Below are positions 1 through 10,616 of a stretch of DNA of 64,000 nt, one piece after another. Source of the DNA: Pelobates cultripes. Its lineage: Eukaryota; Chordata; Amphibia; Anura; Pelobatidae. The position numbers and the translations under genes are program-made. Position 1 is the first letter of the stretch. Every line of letters begins with the position of its first letter. The DNA lies in NCBI GenBank assembly GCA_933207985.1, contig OW240916.1, positions 300,327,561-300,391,560 on the forward strand, given 5' to 3'. The notes under the pieces are model-generated. The model was not told the origin of the DNA and searched no databases. It was given only the letters and a program-made list of their open reading frames with translations.

Positions 1-228
1 TGTAGGGGCCCTCGCAGACCTTTCCCATAGCCACGTCTGAGCAGCCAAAAATCCTACTCTAGCAGTTCATCAGAAGGGGGGTCGGCTCACAAGAAGCATT
101 GGGTCTCTTGGCTCCAGAAAGGCTATAACTTCTCCTCATATGTACTGTAAATACCTTTGTTGACCCTTATAAATTTTTTTTAAATTATTTTCTTACCAAT
201 TGATATAATTTACCTCCTTCTACCCGTC

Positions 229-990
229 ATGGATAAATTCATTGATAAATCCACCTCTAAACGACATAACAGCAAACCTCAACGACCTGCCAAGAAACAA
301 CATCTAAGAGAAACTACACCCCCATCCACACCGGCCCTATCCCCTACTGGCTCTGTTCTGGATGAGGATCCCTCTACACCGCTCACAATATCTACTCTCA
401 TCTCACGGCGAGCTTCATAAACAGCCCGTTTTGACCTCCAATTCATGAACATTAAAGAATCTATTGATAATGAAGTTGATTAACTCCAATCACACTCTAC
501 TCAATTTACTGTACTAGAAACCAGAGAAAGTGCAACTGAAGATGAATTGCATCAACTACAATAGAATATATGATGACAACACAATACTTTAACATCTCTA
601 CAGGATAAATTAGATAATCTCGAAAACCGGAGTAGGAGAAACAATGTAACATTCGTGGGCTTCCATGAATCGTTAAACTCGGCTGACATTCTCTCCACTC
701 TTCAATGCTGGCTACAGGATACCCTACAGCTTGGTACCTCTGCATCCACTCCTATCATTCTTGAACGAGCACACAAATTAGCCCCTGAACAGACCAGTTA
801 CACCGCTAAGTCACCACCAATAATAGCAAAATTCCCTGTCTCACCTATCAAGATAAAATAATTCTAATCTTCAAAGATTACTCTGCACAAGTGCTCAGTG
901 TTACACAAGAAAGGCATAAGCTGTCTGTTGAACCCTGCCACTCTGTGCTTACGTATCACAAATCAAAATTTGTCTACCTCTTATCAGAGG
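229..990 (+). pseudogene. L1 ORF1 remnant (RNA-binding protein)
   Basis: ORF1p of L1 elements is a trimeric RNA-binding chaperone that packages the element RNA. The ATG at 229 opens a basic, Ser/Thr/Pro-rich N-terminus that stops at 418-420. The same frame resumes with the RRM-type signature LENRSRRNNVTFVGF (about 619-663), then the family-typical ILERAHKLAPEQ. After 861 it continues only by changing frame, into a segment resembling the L1 ORF1 C-terminal domain (FKDYS, then QERHKLSV in another frame). At least two in-frame stops and one frameshift break it. The second copy (14383-15144) has the same lesions, so the damage predates the duplication. Confidence 0.75.
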
Positions 991-1000
991 CCCTCTAGGC

Positions 1001-1056
1001 CTAGGGTTAGGGGTAGAGGTAGGGGTAGGGTTAAGGTTAGGGTTAGGGGTAGGGGA
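1001..1056 (+). repeat. Degenerate telomere-like TTAGGG/TAGGGG tract inside the L1
   Basis: About 55 bp of GGGTTAG, GGGGTAG and GGTTAAG variants. It sits exactly between the end of ORF1 and the start of recognisable ORF2 RT sequence, where about 1.4 kb of endonuclease-coding sequence would be expected. It is shared with the second L1 copy at 15155-15210, with a two-base difference just downstream. Confidence 0.8.
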
Positions 1057-1784
1057 GGTGTTAAGAATAAAACTCTAAAACGCCAAATCAGTCCACCCTT
1101 AAGGCCCTTTTTGACCAAATCTATCTAAAGGGACTCTCGATAGATTCTCTCAAACAGGAATGCACTTTGCTTCTACCGAAGTGGGGTAGGGACATGTAGG
1201 ATTTGGTGTCCTATCGCCCTATATCATTGCTCAATTTGGATCTAAAAATTCTTACTAAAATCATAGCCTTAAGAGTTCAGTCATTTTTTACCAGGGTCCT
1301 TACGGGTCACCAACTAGGGTTTGTGGTGAGGAGACAGATGGTCACAGGGGTCCGAAGGGCATTGGTGGCTGTGGGAGTTTTTACACGGGGAAGGTTGGGC
1401 TCTCCCTTCCCTTATCAGCCTCAATATTGAGAAGGCATCACTTGGTAGCATTTGATGCGCATACTAAAACTACGCTACTTCGGATACACCTTTGTGGCCT
1501 TTGTTAAAAACTTACAACACAACACAACCGCTTGCATTATGACAAATGGACTAGACTCTCCCTATTTCACGCTGGGACTAGGGGTACCACAGGGATGCCC
1601 CTAATCACCACTACTATTTAACCTAGCCATAGATCCACTGTTGCAAGCCATTGAGTCACTACAGGGTATTTCCCTGGTGGACAGGGCTGCCATCAGAAAT
1701 TGTGGGGCCCCTAACACAGCTTAAGGTCTGGGCCCACAGGTGCCCGCCTCCAAGCCCCACCTCCAAATCCCGCCCACAGGAATA

Positions 1785-2465
1785 CACAAACACACACAGA
1801 AAGATACACACATACTAACAGACACAAATACTGAAAAAGACATACACACAGACACATACACAGATACAGATACACACACATACTGACATACACACACACA
1901 CATACATACAGACATACATACATAATGACAAAAAGACATACATACAAACTGACATACATACACATAAATACATACACATACATACTGATATTCATACATA
2001 CACACACAGATAGATATATACATACACACATACATACATACATACTGACATACACACACACAGACATACATACATACTGACATACACACACACATACAGA
2101 TAGACACATACAGACATACTGACATACATGCATACTGACACACACAGACATATATACATACTGACATACACACACAGACATACATACTGACATACATGCA
2201 TACTGACATACACACACACAGACATACATACATACTTGCAGACACATACACAGACATACATACATACTGACATTCACACAGACTTACATACTGACATACA
2301 CACACAGACATATATACATACTGACACACACACAGACATACATACACACATACATACTGACACACACACAGACATATATACATACTGACATTCGCACAGA
2401 CATACATACTGACATACACACACACAGACATATATACTGACATACATACATATACACACACACAC
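1785..2465. repeat. Compound CA/CATA/CAGA minisatellite
   Basis: About 680 bp of interleaved ACACAC, ACATAC, CAGACATA and CATACTGACATAC units. The loose higher-order unit is about 30-50 bp and ends in CTGACATAC. The lack of stops on the minus strand yields long Tyr/Val/Cys/Met frames that are not genes. The tract lies wholly inside the hAT element. Confidence 0.9.
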
Positions 2466-2544
2466 ACTTCATTTATCAGCCACCCTCCTCTTACCTTTAA
2501 GTTGCAGGAGGGTGGCTGGGGATGATGGGAGTGGATGCCTCTGG

Positions 2545-2695
2545 TGTCCTCTCCTGGCCTCTGCTCTCCTGGCCTCTGCTCTCCCTCTCCTCCACTCTCC
2601 CTCTCCTCCACTCTCCCTCTCCTCTGCTCTCCTGCTGCTCTCCCCCCACGCGGAGTAAGCTGGGAGGAAGTGACCGGCCGTCACTTCCTCCCAGC
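2545..2695. repeat. CT-rich tandem tract followed by a 37-bp palindrome
   Basis: Tandem CTCTCCTGGCCTCTG and CTCCACTCTCCCT units run from about 2545 to 2645. A near-perfect palindrome follows at 2659-2695, with 16-bp arms around a 5-base centre (CGGCC). Both belong to the hAT element and recur at 16699-16849. Confidence 0.8.
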
Positions 2696-4802
2696 AGCAT
2701 TTGCGGTGCAGCCTCAATTTTTTTTTAAAAGGGGCCCTAAATGCTTGGGCCACCTGATGGGCCCTGGTGCAGATGCACCTGCGGCAGTTTCGCCGCTCCA
2801 CATGGGGCCCGGAAGGCCAGGCCCCCCAGGGCCGCCGGGCCCGTGACAACCATTATGGTTGTCACCCCCTGATGGTGGCCCTGCTGGTGGATGTCACTAT
2901 GAAAGTCTCAGCTTTTGCAGACGACCTTCTCCTGTATACTTCAGAGCCAGCCTTCTCCATGACCTGCTTGAAAAATGTCATGCCTTGGCAGGACTTAGCG
3001 TTAACTGGTTGAAATTCAGTGTGCTACATCTGGGGAGGGGACCACCTCATAAAGTTTTCTAGTAGTGTCCCATTGGAATGGCACTCAATGACCTTACAAT
3101 ATTTAGGAATCAAGATCCCAAGAAACATTGGCCTATTGTATAAATTTAATATTCCTCCTGTTCTCTCCTCTATTTTTAATGAATTGGAACATTGGCACAA
3201 ATTGCCACTCTCGTATATAGGATAGGCCAATCTCTATAAATTAATTAGTTTCCCAAAGTTACTGCACATGCTTCAGGTACTCCCAGTCTTACTCTCCCAA
3301 AAAAAGAATGTATTTTAAACAAAAAGTTGAGGCACTTTCCTTGGCGGGGGCCGAGGGCCAGGCTGAGCCTAACTAAACTTCACCTAACCAAATGCAATGG
3401 AGGACTTAATCTTCCAAATGCCAGAGAGTACAATTTGTCAGCTCAACCCCCGGCATGCGCTCGACTGGATCCAATCGCAGTCAAGATACTCAGACCTGGC
3501 CTTGGACTCCTTTCTGGAGCTGCCGGACTCCCTACCAGTTCTTTTACACAAACCACATAACCTGCTTTCAGATTATATTCTCTCAAACCCTCTGGTGGCA
3601 ATCCCGATTAAGGCCTGGAAGTTGGCTCATGCCAGCTTGGGAGTGAGCAGGCTGTTTTCTATACACCTGCCTCTGCTTCGGAATCCAGAGTTCCAGAATG
3701 GATCAAACACATATGAATTCACAATGTGGTCAGTTCTTGGTCTCGGGTCATTGGATTCCTTTGTAGATTTTGACACGCAAAAATTATTTACCATGGGTTG
3801 CCTCGCGGAGCGCTTTCCAGATCTTCCAACACCATGGTTTGCATACTTTCAAGTACGACATTATTTTTACACTATAAGTCATGGTCTCCGATTGGAGTAA
3901 TTATCTGGATTATCTTTTATCCACCACAAATCTAGCCTTTAACTCCATATTTACCCTATATGCCCTTTTATGATGCACACCTGACTGGAACACAATACAA
4001 ATGGGTCTGGGGATATGGTAGATTCACTTCCCTGATATCATACCTGAGAACATCCTAAACTCACACTACACTCAAAGTCAACTGCTCACCATAGTTTCTT
4101 ATCGAGACCTAAAAGATCACACTGTACACATAGACACACATAGACTTCATCTCATGGCAAGGAAGGACTCCTCTACCTGCTATATGTTTCATTCCGAATG
4201 GCAATTCATCTAATGGGTCAAACAAGTGATCGAATTCCCAAACTATGAGCCAAAATGTAGCTGAATCACAAATCAAGTGATATGCGTAATGGCTAAGCTT
4301 ATTTGTTTTGATTTGTGATTCTGAATTCCACCCATGGCACCAAAAAGAGATGACTATTGAGAACAAAAGATGATTGATGTCTAAAGGATAGACACTATAT
4401 GGTGAGAAGTGTAAGAAGTGACCAATAGAGGGGAAGCAGACTGGAGTGGTTATAGGGCTTAGAGTGCTCCTTTAATCTTGATGTAAAATGGATACTTTTG
4501 TAGGAAGAAGATAATGTATGTGAAAGAATGTTTGTGTTGAGAAAAACAAGTGTAGCCTTGTGTAGATCAACTATTAAACGTGCTTTTATTATGAATCCCT
4601 GGCATACTGAGAACCAATTTTATACATTTTTAACCAGATGACCTGCAGGTGTACTGACAAAAAGTGTTGATCTAGGTACATTTGGTATTTCAAATATTTT
4701 TAATGGCAGAGAATTGTGGTTGCATGAATTATTCACATGCTAATTCTATGGGGAAAAAATGGAATAGCATTTTATGTGAATTGATTTTTTATTTTTTTAA
4801 AT

Positions 4803-4902
4803 NNNNNNNNNNNNNNNNNNNNNNNNNNNNNNNNNNNNNNNNNNNNNNNNNNNNNNNNNNNNNNNNNNNNNNNNNNNNNNNNNNNNNNNNNNNNNNNNNN
4901 NN
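4803..4902. other. Assembly gap (100 N)
   Basis: Exactly 100 unknown bases, a conventional placeholder for a gap of unknown size. L1 sequence enters it and Tc1 sequence leaves it, so the true junction is not known. Confidence 0.99.
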
Positions 4903-5416
4903 GAACCTGTGGTCCATCATCAAACGTGAGATTTACAAGGAGGGAAAACAGTACACCTCTCTGAACAGTGTCTGGGAGGCTGTGGTTGCTGCTGCACGCA
5001 ATGTTGATGGTGAACAGATCAAAACACTGACAGAATCCATGGATGGCAGGCTTTGAGTGTCCTTGCAAAGAAAGGTGGCTATATTGGTCACTGATTTGTT
5101 TTTGTTTTGTTTTTGAATGTCAGAAATGTATATTTGTGAATGTTGTGATGTTATATTGGTTTCACTGGTAATAATAAATAATTGAAATGGGTATATATTT
5201 GTTTTTTGTTAAGTTGCCTAATAATTATGCACAGTAATAGTCACCTGCACACACAGATATCCCCCTAACATAGCTAAAACTAAAAACAAACTAAAAACTA
5301 CTTCCAAAAATATTCAGCTTTGATATTAATGAGTTTTTTGGGTTCATTGAGAACATGGTTGTTGTTCAATAATAAAATTAATCCTCAAAAATACAACTTG
5401 CCTAATAATTCTGCAC

Positions 5417-5422
<6 letters not shown>
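4903..5422 (+). mobile_element. Tc1/mariner transposon, 3' end only
   Basis: The segment starts at the gap with the C-terminal transposase codons and ends in the right terminal repeat at a TA. The outer terminal repeat (5395-5422) and an inner copy (5211-5236) share GCCTAATAATT-TGCAC. This is the IR/DR arrangement, with a second transposase-binding repeat inside the terminal inverted repeat, known from many vertebrate Tc1 elements. The 5' half is lost in the gap. Confidence 0.85.
4904..5056 (+). pseudogene. Tc1 transposase C-terminus (partial)
   Basis: About 50 codons beginning NLWSIIKREIY and ending ESMDGRL before TGA at 5054-5056. In Tc1-family DDE transposases this segment directly follows the last catalytic acidic residue (the NPIE-NLW region) and closes the catalytic domain. 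The DNA-binding domain and all catalytic residues fall in or before the gap, so activity cannot be judged. The surviving part has no frameshift. Confidence 0.8.

Positions 5423-5462
<40 letters not shown>
5421..5462. repeat. (TA)n microsatellite
   Basis: About 21 uninterrupted TA units directly abutting the Tc1 terminal repeat, consistent with a TA-targeting insertion into a TA run. Confidence 0.95.
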
Positions 5463-5467
<5 letters not shown>

Positions 5468-6301
5468 TTTTTTAAATATTTTTATTTATATATAGGTATA
5501 TATATAGTGATATATACGTATATATTTATGCATATAGATATATATATTATTTAGTTCTATGTGTATTTTGATATAAATATATATAAATATATATATTTAT
5601 TAATATGACAATACAGTTAGAACGAAATAACACACATCTATATATTTTTTAATTATTTATTTTTAATTATTTTTTTAATTTTATTTTTTAACGTATTTCC
5701 ATATTTAATTTTTTATATTATATATAAATATATATAACAATAATTATATATATACATATTTAATCAGTATCAGTCTATGTGTAATTTGATAATAATATAA
5801 ATATATATATATATATATAATTATATATATATATTAATAGTAAAATACACCTAGACAGTGTATGTGTGTGTATGTATATGTTATATATATACTTAGAGCA
5901 TATATATATAATACATATATATGATCTAAGTATATAATTTATTTTTTTTTACACTGATTTTATCTTTAATTTATTTTATTTCCAGCCAGCAGGGGAACTA
6001 ACTGTCATTACAGGCAGTCCCTCTGCTGGCAATGCAGCAGCCAGGTAACCCGGCCATGTGATTGTGAGGTCCTCGCAAGGACCTCGCTCTCACATGGCCG
6101 TGGGGGACCGGAGGAGGCAGGATCCGCCGCGGGGAACTCCCTGGAATCCCAGGTGAGTCTCCCCAACTGCGATCGCCGGCGTGGGATCGCCGGTGACCGT
6201 GTAAGTAACAAAAAAAATGAGGGCGTACTCTTCCGCCCTGTGGCATTTAGAGACGCTTAGAATAGGGCGTAATAGTACGCCCTTCGGTTTTAAGGGGTTA
6301 A
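5463..6301. mobile_element. TTAA-type MITE-like element with AT-rich interior (left end unresolved)
   Basis: The right end is sharp: GGTTTTAAGGGGTTAA with target-like TTAA at 6298-6301. This matches the TTAACCCCTTAA end seen at 47628, a piggyBac-like feature. Inward come a GC-rich block (5985-6290) with palindromes such as GGGCGTACT/AGTACGCCC, and about 500 bp of AT-rich DNA with loosely repeated units (CTATGTGTATTTTGATA at 5558, CTATGTGTAATTTGATA at 5775). No left terminal repeat could be placed. Confidence 0.5.
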
Positions 6302-6716
6302 AGTAAGTTAACATCTGATTGAAACCATTATGACAACCAATTAATTTAATGCAGGTCATGTCAATCACAGCCAGGAGAGGTGTGGCTAGGGTTGCATAAA
6401 AGAAAAAACACGTGATTTATCTCCTAACTGGCAGATAATCAAGCAGTGAAACTTCAGGCATGATCTATACACAAAAACTGCTTCAGAAAGCTAAAGTTGT
6501 TTGGCAACTACAGTGTCTCTTTAAGGTTACATTGACTCAGTTCACATTCTTCCTACCAGTTCAAGTTTGATGATTTGAGAAACATCAGATTTAATCAGTA
6601 CTGATTGTTTATATTTCTATAGTAAGTGTTGATTACTTCCCCCCTTGTGTCTCTCAGGACTTGGGGCACTGTTCACTTATCACTATATCACTTTTGTATT
6701 TTTTATTTTTTATTTA
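6302..6716. other. Intergenic, no gene seen
   Basis: AT-rich sequence without a coding signal. TCTCTTTAAGG at about 6515-6525 resembles the right end of a TTAA MITE, but no partner end was found. Confidence 0.5.
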
Positions 6717-6724
6717 CTGATTGA

Positions 6725-7087
6725 TAGTGATGTCACGAACTGTTCGCCGAACGGTTCGCCGCGAACGGTTCGCCACGGACTGATCATTGAGTAAACTTTG
6801 ACCCTGTACCTCACAGTCAGCAGACACATTCCAGCCAATCAGCATCTGACCCTCCCTCCCACCCAGACCCTCCCACCTCCTGGACAGCATCCATTGTGAA
6901 GCTGCATTCTTAGTGAGCTGTCCAGGAGATGGGAGGGTCTGGGAGGGAGGGTCTGCTGCTGATTGGCTGGAATGTGTCTGCTGACTGTGAGGTACAGGGT
7001 CAAAGTTTACTCAATGATGAGTCCGTGGCGAACCGTTCGTGGCGAACCGTTCGCGAACCATTCGGCGAACAGTTCGGGACATCACTA
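6725..7087. mobile_element. Palindromic hAT-type MITE
   Basis: A 363-bp element with ends TAGTGATGTC and GACATCACTA, flanked by a perfect 8-bp duplication CTGATTGA (6717-6724 and 7088-7095). Almost the whole element folds into one long hairpin: the left arm (about 6725-6900) is the inverse of the right arm (about 6912-7087), including CCAGCCAATCAGCA against TGCTGATTGGCTGG. Subterminal repeats of GAACGGTTCGC are probable transposase-binding sites, by analogy with hAT elements. Confidence 0.85.
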
Positions 7088-7095
7088 CTGATTGA

Positions 7096-8169
7096 TGATA
7101 TGTAAGTATTAAAATGAAAGTGATGTTCTTACTGCAGGTAATTAGCGAACTGATCACAGTTAGTTTTTTTTTTTTTTGTAAAAAAATCTTCGTTATGTGT
7201 CATAGTTTAGCCAGTTTTAAATATAACAGCTCAGGTTTCTATGCCAAAAATTTTATGTGTAATGAATGATTATTTAATATAAAAAGGCCCTTTAACTGTG
7301 ACAATACAACAGTAAAACTATTAATAGAATGGCGCACTAAGCCTGTGAATATTTAAACAACATGTTCAGTATTGACAAAAAGAAACACAACGGTCTATTT
7401 ATTATTAATTTAAGCAGCTTGTGTTTATCTTTTATTGTAACTTCGGACAAGATCAGATCACAATGTAATGAGTAATTAATGGCGAAATCCCAGTAAGTCA
7501 AAAGGTTTTGTAAATTTTCCTTGCAAACGTTCTTCAAAAAATGAAAGAAAAAAAAACAGAGTTATAAATAAAAAATAATTTCAATAAAAATAGCATCTGG
7601 ATATATATTGACTAATTTCCCAAAGTATAACTTCTTTGGTCAAAGCAGATATTGTGTTTGTTGCTGCATCTTTCTTTACACGCCAGCATTCTATTTGGCT
7701 AAACCCGTGCTAGATGTAAGGATGTAATTATGTTTTGTTGGAAATGTTCAGCCATTGATTTTCTTTGCTTTATACGAAAGAAAAGAATTTAATATTGATG
7801 CCTTCAACTTAAATACATATCTTATTTTAAAAAATTCAATATTTTCCTTCTTCAGATTTTTTTTCTAACATCTACACATACCGGATAGTGCTTTGTAATG
7901 TGTTCTAGCAGGTATATTAAATGGCATGGAAATTAATCAGTTTTCAAGTACAGTACAAACCATTAGCATTAAGAAAAAATTGTTCGTACCGCTATGAAAT
8001 ACATAACTGAGTAACCCAAGTAATGAAAAAATAAAATTCAACTAAGTATTTTTAAAAGACAACTGTCACCTCAATACTATTTTTTATATAACACTCCTCA
8101 CGTTTTCAAAGAAAATATATATATTTTTTTATAAAGTATATGTAAAAAATCAGAAAAATGTATCCCTAT
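7096..8169. other. Intergenic, no gene seen
   Basis: AT-rich, no coding or repeat structure recognised apart from homopolymer runs. Confidence 0.5.
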
Positions 8170-8177
8170 CTCTAATA

Positions 8178-8566
8178 CAGCATTTCCAAGCCCAGTCTTG
8201 AAGTATCCCCTAACAATCCAGGATTTAGGGATTACCAAGCTGTATCTAAGGTGTTTGTAGAAAAACAAAAAACACTTAAGACAGAACAGGGTAATCCCTA
8301 AATGCTGCACTGGTTGGGGGTAGTGATGTCACGAACCGTTCGCGAGCTGCCTTCAACATGGATGCTGTCCAGGAAGTAGGAGGGTCTGGGAGGGAGGGTC
8401 TGCCGGAGATTGGCAGGGATGTGTCAGCTGACCTGAGTTCGCCGGGAACGGTTCGTGGCGAACCGTGGCGAACCGCGGTGAACCGCGTGAACGGTTCGCG
8501 GCAAGTTCGCGAACGGTTCGCGACATCACTAGTTGGGGGGCTTAAGGACCTGGTTGGGAACCCCTG
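8178..8566. mobile_element. Small hAT-like element interrupted by another hAT
   Basis: The ends are related inverted repeats: CAGCATTTCCAAGCCCAGTC on the left and, from the other strand, CAGGGGTTCCCAACCAGGTC on the right. An imperfect 8-bp duplication flanks it (CTCTAATA at 8170-8177, CTCTAGTA at 8567-8574; 7 of 8). Without the inner element and its duplicated site it is about 170 bp. No coding capacity. Confidence 0.65.
8321..8531. mobile_element. hAT-type MITE nested in the 8178-8566 element
   Basis: A 211-bp element with the same TAGTGATGTC/GACATCACTA ends as the one at 6725. It is flanked by a perfect 8-bp duplication GTTGGGGG (8313-8320 and 8532-8539). It carries the GCTGTCCAGGA and GGGAGGGAGGGTCTG block once, so it looks like a half-length relative of the palindromic element. 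Repeated CGAACCG and GAACGGTTCGC motifs crowd its right end. Confidence 0.85.
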
Positions 8567-8786
8567 CTCTAGTATATAACATGATCTTTCAGTCATATAC
8601 ATGCATCTTGGGTTGGAAAACCATTGAAAATCGACAATTAGGCTCTATAGTCTTCCCTGCTTCCGTGCAGCGAGTGAAGATCATGGAGATTGTCGGTGAC
8701 TATGTGGGAAGTTACAGCTCCTCTTTAAAAGGAATTAATTATTTCTTGCAAAATCACTTGTTTATATGTTAAGAACTATAATTTAG

Positions 8787-10046
8787 GAATGAGCATATCT
8801 TCCCAACTTACTATAACATTGAGGAAAATTGTATTTGTCACAAACCCCACCGCTCTCAGGCAGGCATATGACTTGCTTTAGTGGATGAAAGGGTTAAAAA
8901 TAATCACTATTTGCCTGCACTAGACCGAAAATAAAAACAAATCCTTCTTAAAGCCACTTCCACCTATAAAAGCTTCTACTTTATAACTGGGATGCCTTAG
9001 GATAAACCCACAAAGTCTGAGTTCAAAACTTACGAATAAAGGTTTAGCCGAAATGCCTAAAAAAAAAAAATCACAGTACTATTCTATACGTATTTTTGGC
9101 AACTTGATTTGTATATCAGACAAATGCAGAAAAAGAACATTTATTATGAACAAAAATATTTACAGAGCACACATATAAAATAGTTACAAATAAACTGCAT
9201 ACACCAACAAGCAGATAAAATAAAAATGAAGAATATGAACAGAAACCATGATACTCACGTTACTACCAACGTATCTGTATCTATGATCCAAATTTGAGTT
9301 AGCTGTCAAAATTTATTTCAACGCTCTTTAAGATTTCACTAGGCATTATTTAAACTTTTCTGCTCTTACTAGATTCTAGGTTGGCCCTCTGAGGATGGTT
9401 CAGGGGTTGCAGTAATTCCAGTTTTATGAGGGGCCAATAAAATGTATTGTATTGTAAAATGCTCTACACTTATGCACAGATACTTCTGATCTCTTTGTAA
9501 CCAGGCAAGATCATATCAGTGTATTCAGGCAGTTAATTTGAGTCCAAACATAATATATATTTCATAAATAATGCCCCCAAAAATAAAATAGCATCTAAAA
9601 TCACTTCCCAAACGTTGAGTGACCCTTCACTAACCTTACAATATACATTGCAAGTCTTGTGCCATTTGACATGTTTTTTTCTGAAAAACTATATGATAAT
9701 GTTCCACTTATAAATGTGTAAATACATTGAACTTACAAACCAGTCATAAAATCTGTCTGTATATATAAATCTTCCTGACCCTAAAGAGCTAGGTGCATCA
9801 AAAATACCAAAATAACTTATCTTTTATCTTTGAAACATACAGCTTCCCCAGGAGATATCTCAGATATTGCCCCTTTCAGAACAACCAATATACAACATGT
9901 GTACAGTTGTAAATCTATAGAATCTATATTCATTGTAAATGGCAAATCAATTTAGTCTCTTATCTGATTTAATTACCAAAAAAAAAATAGGTTATGCCTA
10001 TACAAGGAATTGAACTCTGGCTGTCAGGATGCAAAACAAAACAACT
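8787..10046. repeat. Tandem duplication, unit A (1260 bp)
   Basis: The block opening AATGAGCATATCTTCCCAAC recurs directly downstream at 10047. Unit A is complete and includes 9141-9828, which the second unit lacks. No ORF or transposon ends were recognised, so this looks like a local duplication of unique sequence. Confidence 0.85.
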
Positions 10047-10616
10047 AATGAGCATATCTTCCCAACTTTCTATAACATTGAGGAAAATTGTATTTGTCAC
10101 AAACCCCACCGCTCTCAGGCAGGCATATGACTTGCTTTAGTGGATGAAGGGGTTAAAAATAATCACTATTTGCCTGCACTAGACCGAAAATAAAAACAAA
10201 TCCTTCTTAAAGCCACTTCCACCTATAAAAGCTTCCACTTTATAACTGGGATGCCTTAGGATAAACCCACAAAGTCTGAGTTCAAAACTTACGAATAAAG
10301 GTTTAGCCGAAATTACTAAAAAAAAAAAAAAATCACAGTACTATTCTATACGTATCTTTGGCAACTTGATTTGTATATCAGACAAATGTAGAAAAGGAAC
10401 ATTTTTGAAACATACAGCTTCCCCAGGGGATATCTCAGATATTGCCCCTTTCAGAACAACCAATATACAACATGTGTACAGTTGTAAATCTATAGAATCT
10501 ATATTCATTGTAAATGGCAAATCAATTTAGTCTCTTATCTGATTTAATTACCAAAAAAAAATAGGTTATGCCTATACAAGGAATTGAACTCTGGCAAAAC
10601 AAAACAAAACAACTAA
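10047..10616. repeat. Tandem duplication, unit B (internally deleted)
   Basis: Matches unit A with scattered substitutions, but about 688 bp is missing at the AGGAACATTTTTGAAAC junction (near 10405). The break has short T-run microhomology. The unit ends where ACAACTAA leaves the homology. Confidence 0.85.

Larger units (their letters stand above)
1682..2883. mobile_element. Non-autonomous hAT element inserted in L1 ORF2
   Basis: A 1202-bp element flanked by a perfect 8-bp duplication CTGGTGGA (1674-1681 and 2884-2891), the length typical of hAT transposition. Its ends are inverted repeats: CAGGGCTGCCATCAG on the left and, read from the other strand, CAGGGCCACCATCAG on the right (13 of 15). 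No transposase is present. Inside are a long CA-rich minisatellite, a CT-rich tract and three hairpins: 2477-2518 (13-bp arms), 2659-2695 (16-bp arms) and 2843-2865 (11-bp arms). Confidence 0.85.
1090..4255 (+). pseudogene. L1 ORF2 remnant: RT and C-terminal region, split by a hAT
   Basis: ORF2p supplies endonuclease and RT for target-primed reverse transcription. This remnant begins just upstream of the RT fingers. RT motif SYRPISLLNLD is at about 1204-1236. A palm segment near 1570-1673 reads LGVPQGCP-like with stops. The catalytic motif FADDLLLYTS is at about 2911-2943. Downstream, LQYLGIKIP and the longest open piece (3397-3900, 167 aa) belong to the thumb and C-terminal region. The apurinic-type endonuclease domain is absent. 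The hAT at 1682-2883 interrupts the frame, which resumes in phase once the insert and one copy of its 8-bp target duplication are discounted. Many stops and frameshifts follow. Confidence 0.8.
1..4802 (+). mobile_element. L1-like LINE, copy 1 (decayed; both ends cut)
   Basis: Degenerate L1-type non-LTR retrotransposon. In order it shows the end of a 5' region (1-228), an ORF1 remnant, a telomere-like tract, an ORF2 RT region split by a hAT insertion, and an ORF2 C-terminal and 3' portion that runs into an assembly gap. The L1 assignment rests on ORF1 motif LENRSRRNN, on RT motif YRPISLLN and on RT motif FADDLLLYTS. The true 5' end lies outside the window. The sequence matches 14155-18956 base for base, with roughly 15 substitutions counted by eye and a constant offset of 14154. 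Stops and frameshifts make it non-functional. Confidence 0.85.

Noticed and set aside
1001..1056. True chromosome end or telomere
   Set aside because: Only about 55 bp, degenerate, and embedded in a LINE with the same tract in a second copy.
1711..2611. Long minus-strand frames rich in Tyr, Val, Cys and Met (also 15865-16765)
   Set aside because: They follow entirely from CA/CATA repeats that contain no stop on that strand; not genes.
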